Assembly: GCA_002007465.1 (NCBI GenBank)
Contig: LNAC01000232.1
Span: 2,546,934-2,610,933 of the forward strand
Source: Ailurus styani
Lineage: Eukaryota; Chordata; Mammalia; Carnivora; Ailuridae
Length of the DNA: 64,000 nucleotides
Direction: 5' to 3'
How positions within the stretch are numbered: the first letter of the stretch is position 1; the number at the start of each line of letters is the position of its first letter. The translations under genes and the position numbers were made by a program. The notes under the pieces were generated by a model. It had not been told where the DNA came from, did not search any database, and saw only the letters and a program-made list of their open reading frames with translations. Shown here one piece after another: positions 23,450 through 53,332 of the stretch.

Positions 23450-23890
23450 TGAATAAAGGAGACTGAACATGAGAGGATTACGGAGTCTCCTTGCGGCTCC
23501 AGAGAGGCCGCCAGATGGCGCCCCGGAACCGACTGCAAGATCAACTTCCTTCCTCTTCCTCCAACTCTTCCCGGCAGCAGGGCCCCGCTCCAGGCGGCGG
23601 ACCCGAGGGCTGGGGCCCGCCAGCTTCCCCCTGGGGTTCCCCGGCTTCCGAAGTGGCCAAGAGTCAGGCGCAGCATAAGCCGAGCAGCAGCAGGGACTGT
23701 CAGCTGTCTGGGGTAGGCAGGGTGGGTGTCAGAGACCGGAGCCGGTGCCCTTGGCGGGGGGATGGCGCTTGGTCAGCGAATCCAGTTTCGGGCAGGTCCC
23801 TCTGCCAGAGCTCAAGCTTTAGCTGATGGTCATCCTACCTCCCGGTTCTCCTGCCGGAGCTAACATTTCCCCGCTAAGGGGCGCGCCAGA
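23450..23890. promoter_or_regulatory. GC-rich segment upstream of NFKB2
   Basis: GC-rich unique DNA with frames open on both strands (83 aa on minus, 111 aa on plus). It contains CCAGATGGCGCC (23511-23522, a YY1-like core). It may be the upstream part of the NFKB2 CpG island or a further non-coding first exon. No conserved protein was recognised, so no CDS is claimed. Confidence 0.4.
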
Positions 23891-23975
23891 GTCGCTCCGG
23901 ATTGGCTGCACGAGTCCGGAGTTAAACTTTTAGCCAATGAAAAAGGTCACGGGGCGTGACGCACGGAAACGTCAC

Positions 23976-23985
23976 GGGAATTCCC
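23976..23985 (+). promoter_or_regulatory. kappaB site GGGAATTCCC
   Basis: Perfect palindromic kappaB decamer, 30 bases 5' of a second kappaB-type site and just upstream of the candidate exon 1. Confidence 0.75.
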
Positions 23986-24004
23986 CCCTCCCGGGGGTGG
24001 AAAA

Positions 24005-24014
24005 GGGGCTTTCC
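24005..24014 (+). promoter_or_regulatory. kappaB site GGGGCTTTCC
   Basis: It fits the GGGRNNYYCC consensus and lies close to the predicted NFKB2 start region. Confidence 0.6.
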
Positions 24015-24204
24015 CGGCTGGAGCCCTGGTGGCGGTGGAGCGGTGTCGGGCCCCGTCCGAGGTGGGTCGGGCGGGGAGAGAAGCCGGAACCGGAGCCGCC
24101 GCCGCGGTGAGTGGCTGGGTTCAGACCCCTGAGTGGCCGGGACCCGGGGAAAGGGCGGAAGGAGGGCCCTTAACTGACCGACTCCCAGGGCTGGAGAGCG
24201 GCAT

Positions 24205-24620
24205 ATGCACACAGACACACACACACACACCCCGCACGGGAACAAGACATACGGATATCCACCGACGTCCTTGTACAAAACAAACAAAAAACCACGCGGA
24301 CCCATACGTGCACCTACGCGTATGCTAGCGGTCGCACAGCATTGTCCATGTCCTCAGACTGGCACACACGTCCACGCAAACATGCTCACCCGTGCAAGGT
24401 GCCTGGACCCATAGCCTTCACGCACAAACTCAGATATTCCCACCTGTGCCCTTATGTATCAAGACACGCTCAGACGCGTCCACACTGAGAAGTCGAAGGA
24501 CGCTTACCTGTACACAGCCTTGCTCACTGGCACACGCATGTCGACACCACACGTACACAACACTCACTTAAGCGCAGAGGACGACACACTATAGCTGTGG
24601 TACAAACACACACTAGAGAC
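24205..24620. repeat. Decayed CA-rich simple repeat in NFKB2 intron 1
   Basis: It starts with an ACACACACACAC run at about 24215-24232 and continues as ~400 bases of interrupted CA-, CGT- and CACG-containing repeats (ACACACGTCCACGCAAAC and similar). No coding evidence. Confidence 0.6.
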
Positions 24621-25097
24621 ACACACGGCTATGGGACTGGGGCAGGTGACGTGGGCACCCGGAGCAGGGGCGGTGTGGGAATCCAACGACTGTGGAGAGG
24701 TATCGGGGAGAGGGAACAGAAGAGTCCATCCCAAGAAGGAGACACACTTCCTTCCCCCTCCCCACGGCCCCAGAGTTCGTTCTCGGGGCAGAACCCCGAG
24801 GCCCCCCTCTGGGAAGAGCCCCCGCCTACAGGCCTTCGGAAAGGAGGCCTTCCTACTGCAGGAATGTCCCCCCAAAAGCCCCCGGATGAATCAGCCGTGG
24901 CCTCCCTCGGGGTAGAAAATCCCAAGGTTGCTCCAGGACGGGGGAGGGGAAGGGGGCGGGAGGCGGGCCTGGCCCCGGCCTGAAAGCGTCCGCCAGGTTT
25001 GAAAGACCCTCCAGGCCTCGGCGCCTGCCCTGGTGTGTGGAAGGGGGCCCAACCACCAGGGGCGCTTCCCTGGGTCTGGTTGCCCCTCTGCCCGCAG

Positions 25098-25508
25098 AGA
25101 CGCTGCAAGGAGCTGGGAGGCCAGCAACCACCTCGCGCCCCTCCCGCCGTGGGGGCGTGTCCAGTGGCGTCATTTCCAGGCCCGCCCCCTCCGGCCCCGC
25201 CTCCCCCTGGTATTTTCGGGACTTTCCTAAGCTGTTCTAACTTTCCTGCCGCTTCCCCGGCCCAGCCCAGCCCAGCTCCGGATCTCGCTCTCCACCGGAT
25301 CTCCCCCGCCACACCCGGACGGGTGGCTGGAAGAGATCAGACCCTCCCCCAAATCTGGGTCCCTCTCGCCCCCCCTCCACTCCTGTCCTGATCTCTCTCT
25401 CCCTCCCCCCGCCACCCCCCCAACCCCCCACCTAAGGCGGGTGCCTGAAACTCTGGGAAACAGAACCGGGCCGGAGCCACCAGACAGAGCCGGGCCTAGC
25501 CCAGAGAC
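25098..25508 (+). promoter_or_regulatory. NFKB2: Second (downstream) NFKB2 promoter region and 5' UTR
   Basis: GC boxes (GGCCCGCCCCCTCC, GGCCCCGCCTCC at about 25180-25206) precede a canonical kappaB site, GGGACTTTCC, at 25218-25227. The start codon exon follows 280 bases later. A possible acceptor, CTGCCCGCAG, at 25097 would let the upstream exon 1 splice in here, so the segment could serve both as promoter and as 5' UTR. The human gene is described with two promoters; the exact start sites here are not visible. Confidence 0.55.
25218..25227 (+). promoter_or_regulatory. kappaB site GGGACTTTCC
   Basis: Exact immunoglobulin-kappa enhancer type decamer in the second NFKB2 control region. Confidence 0.75.
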
Positions 25509-31624
<6,116 letters not shown>

Positions 31625-31726
31625 ACTGCTGCCCCCCCACCAGCCCCTCCCTGGGCCCCTCTGTACAGCACCCCTGCCTATTCCAGTTCTTATTTAACAC
31701 CCCATGCCCACCCCTCAGTTGGGGCA

Positions 31727-31732
31727 AATAAA
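31727..31732 (+). terminator. NFKB2: NFKB2 poly(A) signal AATAAA
   Basis: AATAAA lies about 100 bases after the TGA stop, giving a very short 3' UTR ending near 31750. Confidence 0.85.
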
Positions 31733-31876
31733 GGATTCTCGTGGGAAAGGAAGTGCCCCGTCCCTAACTTATGGCAACGCCTGATGTGACTCTCGTCCCT
31801 GGAAACAGCTGCCTACCCTGGCCCCAAGCCAGGTACTGGAGAGAGAAGGAGGTCCAGCCAGCAAGTCCAGAGCAGT

Positions 31877-31882
31877 TTTAAT
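31877..31882 (-). terminator. PSD: PSD poly(A) signal ATTAAA (minus strand)
   Basis: The complement reads ATTAAA about 560 bases past the PSD stop. It would end PSD near 31855-31865, roughly 110 bases from the NFKB2 end on the other strand. It is a common variant hexamer. Confidence 0.6.
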
Positions 31883-32439
31883 GGGAGTGGAGGCTGTACA
31901 AAGGGCAGGGCCCACTGAAGGAGGGAAAGCAAGGCCATGCTGTCCCCAGACTGTGTGGGGGGGCCTAGGCATGGATACCCTTCCTCCACCTCTAGAAAGA
32001 GAGAGGGTGAGCCTCAGGGAGGAAGGAGGGAAAACCAGCTCAGCCCCAACTCCTGGCCTCTATCTGAGCCAGGCCCCAGGATGGAGGGGGATTGCTGGTG
32101 TCGGGTGGGGTGGTCTCAGCAGAAAGCAGAAACGTCAGGCCTCCCCCCCCAAAAAAGAAAAGCATCAAAAGTCCAAGGGGCCCTGGCCCCTCCCACCCCA
32201 GCCCCGCCCCGTACGAAAAAGTGCAAAACATTATCACAAAATGGGGGTCTCAGAGGGGCCCCTAACCTAGGCTCCCGAGGCCCAGGCCCTAGCCCCGCCC
32301 TGCCCCGGACACCGCGTCCGGCGCGGTCGGGCCCTGGGCCAAGGGGCCCTGGTGGGTGGCCCGAGGCCGGCCCGGGCTCAGGCGGGGCTGTCATGCAGGT
32401 GCCCAGCGGGCGCCGACCCCCCACGCTCCTACCCCCAGC

Positions 32440-45431
<12,992 letters not shown>

Positions 45432-46127
45432 GCTGGGGCCGGGGGTCAGGCTGGGGGGGCAGGGATGGCGAGGCCAGGTGGGGAGTGAGCGGGCAGCATG
45501 CTCTTCGGACAGGCCTGCAAGAGATGAAGGGGGAGCAGGGGGTGAGCTGCAGGGAAGGTTGATGGGAAGGAGAGCAGAGATAGGGAGGGGAAAGCGGGAC
45601 GGGCTATCTGAGAGCCAGGGGCCTAGCCCATCCTGGGAATATGGCATTATTGATCCCACCCCTAGAAGTGATCAGGCCTCCTACTTGGGCTACTTCCGTG
45701 GAGGCCTGAGGAGAAAAGAATTATATCTCCAATAGGCCCCTGGCTCCTTTCCTTCTGTCTGAGGGCCCTGAGCATCACCCTGGGAGGAGAAAGGAAGCTA
45801 TTTCAGAAGTTGAGTGAGTTCAGAGTCCCTGTGGCACACTGGAGCTACTTCTGGTGGAGGAGGGGGAAGGCTGGCACCCCACCCTCCAGGCCAGGCATGT
45901 CAGCCACTCATAACTATCTGACAACCATGGGTCCCCCACAGTCTCTCTTATGGAGGACCCTCACTCAGTGAGAGAGAACTCAGCGCTCTTAGAAGGAAAG
46001 GCAGGAAGATGGGGAGGGGTGTTCTGTAGGGACTATGGAGGGGCTGAGAGGCATATGGTGAAGGGGAACTAACACCCCTACTCCTAACATATACATGCTG
46101 AATGGGAAAGGGACGTTCTTGTTCTTC

Positions 46128-46495
46128 ATATAGGTACACACACACACACACACACGAACAAATAATGCCAGTACACAGTTAAACATATTCATAGGCAATA
46201 CCTCCTGCACACACAGACCCAGGCACACACACACACATACGTTGCCCAAAGACACACCCTCATACACTCTCACAGTCATAACAAATATGCGTGTAATGGA
46301 AAGGCACATGCTTATTTTACACACGCACGCACACACACACACACACACACTGTCATCAAACAAGAACACACAAAGAGGCACCCAAATATACACACAGGGC
46401 CTCATTCTCCAATGCACACAGACACAGGTGCATCAGACACTGAGACCTACTAGTCACAATCACACACAAATACAGATGCACCCACACACACATAC
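46128..46495. repeat. CA microsatellite cluster in PSD intron 1
   Basis: Several (AC)n runs (about 46135-46155, 46225-46240, 46322-46350) are joined by CA-rich diverged sequence. The 142-aa minus-strand frame across it is an artefact of the repeat. Confidence 0.85.
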
Positions 46496-46761
46496 TTAAG
46501 CAGGAACACACACCCTCTCTCCCAACCCCCACCAGTCACCTGTCACTGGGTGGGAAGGCTGCACCAGACCCTGTCCCTCCTTCCCTCTTAAGGGAATGGC
46601 AGATCTTGTCCAGCCCTTAAAGGGGTAAAGGGGCCTCTGGTGGCAATGCAGGGTAGGGGCAGAGGTCAGGAGCAGCAACCCCACCAGGCAGGTTTCTGAA
46701 GCTCAGTGGGGGCCCGGGGCATCCCCAGTGCAGCTCGGACTGGAGCTGCCTCAGTACTCAC

Positions 46762-46900
46762 CGCTGCTCGCCGGGAGCTGGGGCCGAGGAGAGGCGGGGA
46801 AGAGGCTGGGCCCAGCTCAGCTGTGAAGGCAGCGCGGCTCCCGCTTGCTCCCGCTTGCTCCAGGCCCGCCTGCCTCTCAGTCCCTCCCCCTCCCCCCCTA
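46762..46900 (-). promoter_or_regulatory. PSD: PSD non-coding exon 1 and promoter
   Basis: On the minus strand GAGCAGCG|GTGAGTACTG is a strong donor at 46762. It fits with the acceptor CTCTTGCAG before 45514 (5' UTR plus start-codon exon 45514-44778). The surrounding 46700-47250 is GC-rich with GC boxes. The start site is not defined; a direct CCCGCTTGCTC duplication lies at 46840-46860. Confidence 0.55.
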
Positions 46901-49140
46901 CGCGCGGCTCAGGCAGAGCTAATCCCCCCACCCGCCCCCCGCCCTTTCCCGGGACCTGAGCCCCGGAGGCTGGCCCCCTTTCTCGACGCTAGGTCCCCGC
47001 TGGGCTCTCCCGCCAACCTGAGACCCGCCCCTGACGAGGGGGAGGATGTATGGAACCTGCGGTTCTGTTCCCAAGACCCTCACGTGCCCCACCCCAATCG
47101 TGTCCTGGTCCCTTTCCTCCACCGCCCCCTGAGCCACACGCCAGACCCAGCTGCACTCGCGTGTCCCGCTCCAGACCCCACGCGTGCCCCTAGGAGGTTG
47201 CCACATGACCTGTTACATGCCACACGCGCTCCCGCCCCCACGAGCACGCGGCCGCGCCAAGCACACCGTATGGGTGTAGACCGGACCCGCCCCCTAAATC
47301 CAGGAGACCATCAATTTATGAAAGAGCGATCTAGGAAATACTGGCTCAAACCCTAAGGGGTTCTGCGTTTCGGACCCAGGAGACCCAACCCTGACCACTC
47401 GCCCAGGATGCAGCAGGACGGATGTTAGTCAGACTTTAGAAAGAACTTCCTTGCTGCCTGAATTAGGTGTTCTGCCTATCTGAGGGTAAAAGGTTAGACT
47501 GGATGATGCCGGGAGTGAAGGAAGTGGGGAGCAGGCAACCCTTGTGCCCTTGGCCAAGGTAGAAGGGGGCCCAGCTATTTTAGGAAAGCACCGCCAGAGT
47601 TACTATGGCAACCGCTCTCCTTGGGAACGCCAGGGCATGCAGGTGGTGACCTCGGAAGGAAGAAGGGGTCCGTGCAGGCAGTCAGGGGGCGCGAGGACGT
47701 GCGCGACGGGGGCGCGCGGGGCTCACCGCGGGGAGGGGCGGCGCGGGCTCCGCGTGGTGCTGAAGGGGACAGCGCCAGATTTGTCGCACTGCGCAGGCGC
47801 AGAGGCACGAACAAAGCAGGGAGGAGGAGGAGGCGCGCGTCTCGAGGTGGTGCGCGCCTACAAGGCACTTATCTTAGCGGAGGTCGGTCCTCCCATCTAC
47901 CCCCTCTCCAAGCCGGCTAAGGAAAAGGAAGCAAGTCCCTCACCCAAGTTAACCCTCTTTGGTCCTTCCCTGCTTCTGGCTTCTCCCTTCTTGCTGCATT
48001 GGGGGTGGGGGAGGGTTGAAGGGATTCTGGGAAAACTAGGATGCCTGAATTCTCAATCGCGACTCGCTTGACCCTGGACAAGGCGCGTGGTCTCCAGGGC
48101 CTCGGTTCCATCTTTAAAATGGAGTAACAGCACAGAGCTGCTCACCTTGCAGAAGTGCCCGAAGCCCTGATGAAATAATGGATAGGAAGCAGTTTTCGTT
48201 ATGCAGAGGGAGACGAAGCGGTTGCACGAAGGGAGAGCGCAGTCCTGCTAGGGGGCAGCTCTCAGCGACAGCAGTAGCCCTCAGCGTCCTTCACACCCTC
48301 CCCACCAATGGATGATGGGGGTTCCCCGGAGCGGGCCCTGGAACCAGGAACTGCGGACACGGTGAGAGGGCGGCCCAAAGTCTGAGCCTAGAGTTCTGGG
48401 ACATCACTGCCCTAGGGCGGGCCGAGCCCCCAGCTCCACAACTAAATCCCCAGGTCAACCGTGAAGCGGTATTCCGGGTGGGCTGAGCTGAGCACTCATT
48501 CTCCTCAGGACTCTAGACCTGCTGGGGAAAAGATAGGGACACAGCTGGAGAGACGATCCTTCTTAGCGCCCCCTATGTCTCTCCCCTGGAGGTGCAAATC
48601 CATTCCAAATCGTCGGGAGTGGAAGGGGCTGGACAGCTCGGTACTTCATAACTAACCAGGAATGAGAGGTTTGGGCAAGTCTGCTTGATGAAGGAAGAAA
48701 AATTCTAGCTTCACTCATTCGATTCATTCAACAATTACTGGGCACCAACTACGTGCCAGACAGTAAAAGCCTGGATAGTTTCTCCCCATTTTTCAAAGTC
48801 GCTAAACGCGACCAGAGGGCAAAGAGTAGGCCCAGAACCTTGGAGTCTTGGCTCCGCCCCTTCTGCGTTTGGCTTTGCCTGCTCCTCCCATCACCACTTC
48901 ACTCAGAGGCGGCCACTGGCCCAAGACGAAAAAAGAGCCAGTCTCTGCTGCACCATCGCATTCTCCAGCTTCAGTTCTCAAGCCCTGTAGCCGAGAAGGC
49001 GAGGTCTGATGTTACACCACCGGTCTGTTTCGCCCGCAGTTTCGAGATCCATCCGGAACGCTTTCAGATAGGATCCTCAGTGGGGCCGCACTCGATTGAA
49101 TCGGTCTGTCTCCACAGCCCAAGGAGGCGGGTTCGCTGAG
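46901..49140. other. Intergenic region between PSD and FBXL15
   Basis: No gene supported. 46900-47280 and 47660-47870 are GC-rich; the latter has many CpGs (GGGCGCGAGGACGTGCGCGA) and probably belongs to shared promoter territory. 47880-49000 is unique and featureless by eye. Long open frames here (for example 216 aa at 46706) are a by-product of GC content. Confidence 0.5.
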
Positions 49141-49195
49141 GCTGCTCCAAGGCCAAAGCCAGAAGACCTTACTGCGCACGCGCAATAGGCCGCCG

Positions 49196-51100
49196 ATGGA
49201 GCCACCGATGGAGCCGTCCGGAGGGGAGCAAGAGCCCGGAGCCGTCAGGTACCGAGCACCGGAGGGGCCGAGAAAGGGAAGAAGGACCTGGGGGAGGAGG
49301 GCTGAACTGGGCCGGGTCTGGGGGCCGCTCTTAGGAGCCGGGGCGCAGAACCAAAACGGAGGCGGACTCGCAGGTGACAGCGGCCGGGGGACGCCACCGC
49401 CAACGCCCCTTTACCCGCAGGCTCCTGGACCTGCCTTGGGAAGACGTGCTGCTCCCACACGTCCTAAGCCGGGTGCCGCTACGCCAGCTGCTCCGGCTGC
49501 AGCGCGTCAGCCGGGCCTTCCGGGCGCTAGTGCAGCTGCACCTGGCGGGGCTGCGCCGCTTCGACGCCGCTCAGGTGAGCCGGGGGCCAAAGCCCCGCCC
49601 CGTCTGGGTTCCGCCCCCGCCCCGCCTCCGGCCCAGCCCTCAGCCCCTCTGTCTACCCTTCCGGACCCTCCCGGGCCTCCAAGAATGCGGGGGAAGCGAT
49701 CCACCCCGCGGGAAGTACTCTCAAAGGGCGAGGGCCGGGTGTCAACTCAGAAGGCGCTTGGGGTCTCTCCTGGGAGGGCAGGTGGCAAACCCAGAGGGCG
49801 GGTTGCTGACGCGAAAGAACTCGTAAGGGGCGGAGAGGCAGCGCCCGTCCCGCGCCCCGGACCCGCGGAGAGTCCAGGTGCCTCCCTGCCCTCAGGTGGG
49901 TCCGCAGATCCCGCGGGCCGCCTTGGCCTGGCTGCTGCGGGACGCTGAGGGACTGCAGGAGCTGGCGCTGGCGCCGTGTCACGAATGGCTGTCGGACGAG
50001 GATCTGGTGCCGGTGCTGACGCGGAATCCGCAGCTGCGGAGCGTGGCGCTGGCCGGCTGCGGGCAACTGAGCCGCCGCGCGCTGGGGGCGCTGGCGGAGG
50101 GCTGCCCCCGCCTGCAGCGCCTTTCGCTCGCGCACTGTGACTGGGTGGACGGCCTGGCGCTGCGCGGCCTCGCCGACCGCTGTCCGGCCCTGGAGGAGCT
50201 GGACCTCACCGCCTGCCGTCAGCTCAAGGATGAGGCCATCGTATACCTGGCGCAGAGGCGCGGCGCGGGCCTCCGCAGCCTCTCGCTGGCCGTCAACGCC
50301 AATGTGGGGGACGCTGCCGTTCAGGAGTTGGCTCGGAACTGCCCGGAACTCGAGCACCTCGACCTAACCGGCTGCCTCCGCGTCGGAAGCGACGGCGTCA
50401 GGTGCCTGGGCATGGGCATGGGATCGGTGGGTTGGGAAGAGGACAATCACTCACTTAGCCTCTGGGTTAGGGGCGGGCTGTAGCTGTCACAAGGCAGAAC
50501 TGTGGTGTCTGGATTTTCCCGCTACCACGGCCCCCCCAATCAGACCAGGAAAGGCCTCTAGGATTGCCTAGACCATAGAGCCCGTAGTTTAAAAAAAAAA
50601 CAAAAAATTTTTTGAAACAGTATTTACACATTGGCAGATTCCGCATACAGTCAGGTTTCTAGCTTTTCTTCAACAAGGGTAAAACCTTGAAATCCTGGGC
50701 GGAGCTGAGGAGCAGTTTCCCCCTGTAAGAGGCAGGAGGAAGTCTCGGGTCCCCTGGAGACACTGAATGTATGACTCCATCCAGGCCCCCTCCCTCGTTT
50801 ATGGGGGGGAAAAGTATGCTCTGAGTCTGAGGGAGACAGGGGCTTTGCTGGCTCCCCCACCGTGGGCGCAGCGGCTTCTGGTCCCCAGCCTCACCCGGCT
50901 CCTCCCCCAGGACGTTGGCCGAGTACTGCCCGGCGCTGCGCTCGCTGCGGGTGCGGCACTGCCACCATGTGGCCGAGCCCAGCCTGAGCCGCTTGCGGAA
51001 GCGCGGCGTGGACATCGACGTGGAGCCGCCGCTGCATCAGGCCCTGGTGCTGCTGCAGGACATGGCAGGCTTTGCACCCTTTGTCAACCTGCAGGTCTGA
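49196..51100 (+). CDS. FBXL15: FBXL15, F-box and leucine-rich repeat protein 15
   Basis: Substrate receptor of an SCF (SKP1-CUL1-F-box) ubiquitin ligase. The human protein is reported to target SMURF1 and so promote BMP signalling. Exons 49196-49248, 49421-49574, 49896-50401 and 50911-51100 join in phase to 300 aa, the family length. The start [10 protein letters not shown] has two nearby ATGs (49196 and 49208); the first gives the full-length protein. The F-box is at about residues 19-66 ([20 protein letters not shown]). Leucine-rich repeats run from about residue 85 to 270, in exons 3-4, with repeating LxxLxLxxC units such as [12 protein letters not shown]. It ends FVNLQV with TGA at 51098-51100. 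The gene is very GC-rich, and exon 3 lies in a CpG-dense stretch. Confidence 0.97.
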
Positions 51101-51216
51101 CCTGCCTGCCGATGGGGCACAGCTGGACTGTGTGGCGGGGCCTATGAACTGTAGGGAAACTGGACTGTGGGAGCCTCTGGTTAGAGGCGGATGCCCTGCC
51201 CCACTCTGGAGCTTCA

Positions 51217-51222
51217 AATAAA
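51217..51222 (+). terminator. FBXL15: FBXL15 poly(A) signal AATAAA
   Basis: AATAAA about 120 bases after the stop, followed by a T-rich GAGCTTTTTACCCC. The transcript should end near 51240. Confidence 0.85.
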
Positions 51223-51371
51223 GAGCTTTTTACCCCCTCTTGCCTGGCGCTGCTGCCCTGTTGGAGCTAAGGGATATGAAACTGGGAGAGAGGTCAGACA
51301 GACACAGTACCCCCGCACCCCAATGCTGAGCAGAAAAGACCAGAATGCACTCACACCTTCCTGGGGCCACC

Positions 51372-51377
51372 TTTACT
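51372..51377 (-). terminator. CUEDC2: CUEDC2 poly(A) signal, variant AGTAAA (minus strand)
   Basis: The minus strand reads AGTAAA about 170 bases beyond the CUEDC2 stop. No AATAAA is present between here and FBXL15, so this variant is the best candidate. Confidence 0.5.
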
Positions 51378-51545
51378 GTGCCCGTGGGCAGCTCCAAGAG
51401 GAGGTCAACAGTGTGGGGCAAGGAAGTAGAGAGCAGGGTGGAGAAGGGGGACAGGAGTTAGGGCGGGCCCTTTGTGGGGGTATAGGGCTCCTGCATCCCT
51501 CTGGGATCTGAGCCTAGAAGGCTCCGGCAGAGTCTGGCGAATGCC

Positions 51546-53332
51546 TTAGTGGAAGCGGTACTTTCTGGCTGGCTTGAGGTTGATGTATGTGGCCTTCATC
51601 TCCTCGGCCTCAGGGTTCCGCACATCTTTGAATCGCTCCCCTTTGGTACTTACTACCTGGTTGTCGATGTATCGGATCAGCTTCTTGGGGGCCTGTCAGG
51701 CAATTGGGCAGTGAGCAGCAGAAGCCAGGAGACGCCCCCCCTCCCCCCACTCCACACCTCTAGCAGCCATAACCCTCTCACCTCCCTGGGAGCCATGGGC
51801 CGGTGAATCTTCTGATCCTCGGCGCTATCCACCATCATGTACCTGCCAAAAACTGGCTGGGTGAAGCTCCTGCCACCCTGGGAAGACCCTCTAAGGGTCT
51901 AGCCCAGCCCAGCCCACACTCACTTCTGCAGGATGAAGGACTTGAGTTCATCCTTCTGGGGGCCTCTGAGGCGCCTGGGCAGGTCCTGGAGAGAAGGGAA
52001 GCCCAGTCTAAACCCTAGGGCCCCAGCAGAAGCAGACAGGGATAGGCTAGGGGCAGGGGCTTAACACTACGGTGTAATGGGGCTGAGGCTACTTGGGTGG
52101 AGGGGCATGTCTAGCAGCGGATACCTGGTTGGGGCCATCCCAGGCTGGAGGCCCTTCCTCCTTCCCCTCTACAAGCATCTGCACAGCTTCTTCCAAGTCT
52201 CCCCGAGCCTTGGCCAGCACCCACTGGGCCTGCTCCACTGAACAGGTAGGGAACACCTCCAGGAGAACATCCACCCCTGGCAGCAGCTCCTCCTCAGCAC
52301 CGGCTGCCTGTGGGCAGAGATGTTGACAAGAAGCAGTACTTCCTTCTTTCCTGGCCCCTGATCCTCTCACCGGTACCCTCCTCTACCAGTACCTCATCCT
52401 GGGTGTTTCCAGCAGCAGCAGGAGAAGCCCTAGTCTCTTCTTTGAGCTTTTCAGGCCGCTGCAGGGGCTCTGGGGAGATGGGCACCTGACCTTGGACCTC
52501 AGAGCTCTGTGGTTGCAGGTTCTCTTAAGGAAGCAGAGAGAGCATCAGGCTTGTCAGGGCTTTGGGGGATGGGGGTTATGAATCATCCCAGTGCCCAGTC
52601 CCCAAACTCACCTTTGTTCCTGGCGCCACTTAACTGCCCTGAGAGCTTCTGCATCATGTCCCCTATTGTCCCCCTGAAAAGACAAGGAGGGCAGTAAGAG
52701 GACAACTCTGCCCACCCTCCACCATCTGCCAGCCCTCCGCCCCCCGAGATCCCACCTTGGAATGTGGGCAAAGCCAGGCACATAGGCCTCCATCATCTCA
52801 GTGAAGGCGTCCATATCAAAGTTCTCCTCTGATGGCCCTGAGGGGCCCAGATCCTCCAGGACCCCGAGCACATAGGAGAAGATGACCTCATCCAAGCCAC
52901 TGCAGGAAGGGGACAGGACAAGCCCCGGGTAGGGCACTGGACACTTCCAGCAACGCCCCCACCCCCAAGCCTGAGACTCGAGCCCACAGCTTCACTGGGT
53001 CCACGAACCAGTCTTTAAGCCTCGAAGCCAGAAAGTATCCCAGCCTCCCACAGAGCTTCGGTTTCCCATCTGTCCAGCAAGGCGACAAGGACAGGTTCAG
53101 GTTAAGGCTGTACCAGCAGATCATAATCAGCCCTCCCCACTTCAGGATTAGAGCGGAGGGCTTCCCACCCCAGTCTCTCCATGGCCCGGGGCCGAGAGTG
53201 CTGCCTAGAAGCTCCAACCCTGACCCTAGCGTGATCCTTCTAGGAGAGCTGCTTCTACCTGAGGTCAGCCTCTGGGAGGTGCGTCTGGACAAAGGCAAGG
53301 AGGGCTGCACTGACAATCCTCTCCAGCTCCAT
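51546..53332 (-). CDS. CUEDC2: CUEDC2, CUE domain-containing protein 2
   Basis: Ubiquitin-binding adaptor, reported in human to recruit PP1 to IKK and so restrain NF-kappaB, and to act on hormone receptors and the cell cycle. Coding exons in transcript order: 53332-53259, 52899-52756, 52673-52612, 52523-52393, 52307-52125, 51985-51924, 51842-51782, 51692-51546. The sum is 864 bases, exactly 287 aa, the human length. Start [10 protein letters not shown]; end KYRFH with TAA at 51548-51546. The CUE domain (about residues 140-187) is in the exon 52307-52125, with the signature VDVLLEVFP and an ALxxAxGDLEEAV-like helix. A 5' UTR segment, 53345-53333, follows an acceptor; the first exon is probably ~5 kb upstream. 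Confidence 0.97.

Larger units (their letters stand above)
17261..23450. other. Intergenic region between GBF1 and NFKB2
   Basis: No supported gene. 17261-18660 is unique, moderately GC-rich sequence with no recognised feature. 18660-19130 may hold an unrecognised retrocopy (see findings). 19150-22990 is packed with CAN-SINEs set in older L2-like DNA: 20330-20700 and 21340-21720 read like antisense L2, for example CTCCTGGAATGTGTTTCCCT and CAAATGTTACCTCATCAGAG. 23000-23450 is unassigned. Confidence 0.6.
23900..24106 (+). promoter_or_regulatory. NFKB2: NFKB2 proximal promoter and non-coding exon 1
   Basis: Two CCAAT boxes (reverse ATTGGCTG at 23901, direct AGCCAATGA at 23932), two CRE half-sites (GTGACGCAC at about 23957, AACGTCACG at about 23969) and two kappaB-type sites at 23976-23985 and 24005-24014 lie within 120 bases. 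A splice donor (GCGGTGAGTGG) ends a GC-rich candidate exon at 24106. No TATA box was seen. The human gene is known to be NF-kappaB inducible through its promoters. Confidence 0.7.

Noticed and set aside
23172..23456. 94-residue frame upstream of NFKB2, ending at a GC-rich segment
   Set aside because: It has no ATG until 23217, no recognised homology, and no clear splice or promoter context. Left as unassigned.
24629..25312. 227-aa minus-strand frame in NFKB2 intron 1
   Set aside because: It runs antisense through the CpG island with glycine/proline/arginine composition. Typical stop-poor GC-rich DNA.
45432..45659. Open frame continuing 5' of the PSD start (422-aa minus-strand frame), possibly an N-terminal extension
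   Set aside because: A good acceptor at 45515 puts 45514-45432 in the 5' UTR, MAQGAMRF matches the family start, and the upstream residues look like low-complexity proline/serine translation of GC-rich DNA.
45989..46417. 142-aa cysteine/valine-rich minus-strand frame
   Set aside because: It is a translation of the CA microsatellite.
46706..47356. 216-aa open frame between PSD and FBXL15
   Set aside because: It overlaps PSD exon 1 on the other strand, is a proline/alanine/arginine product of GC-rich DNA, and has no family resemblance.
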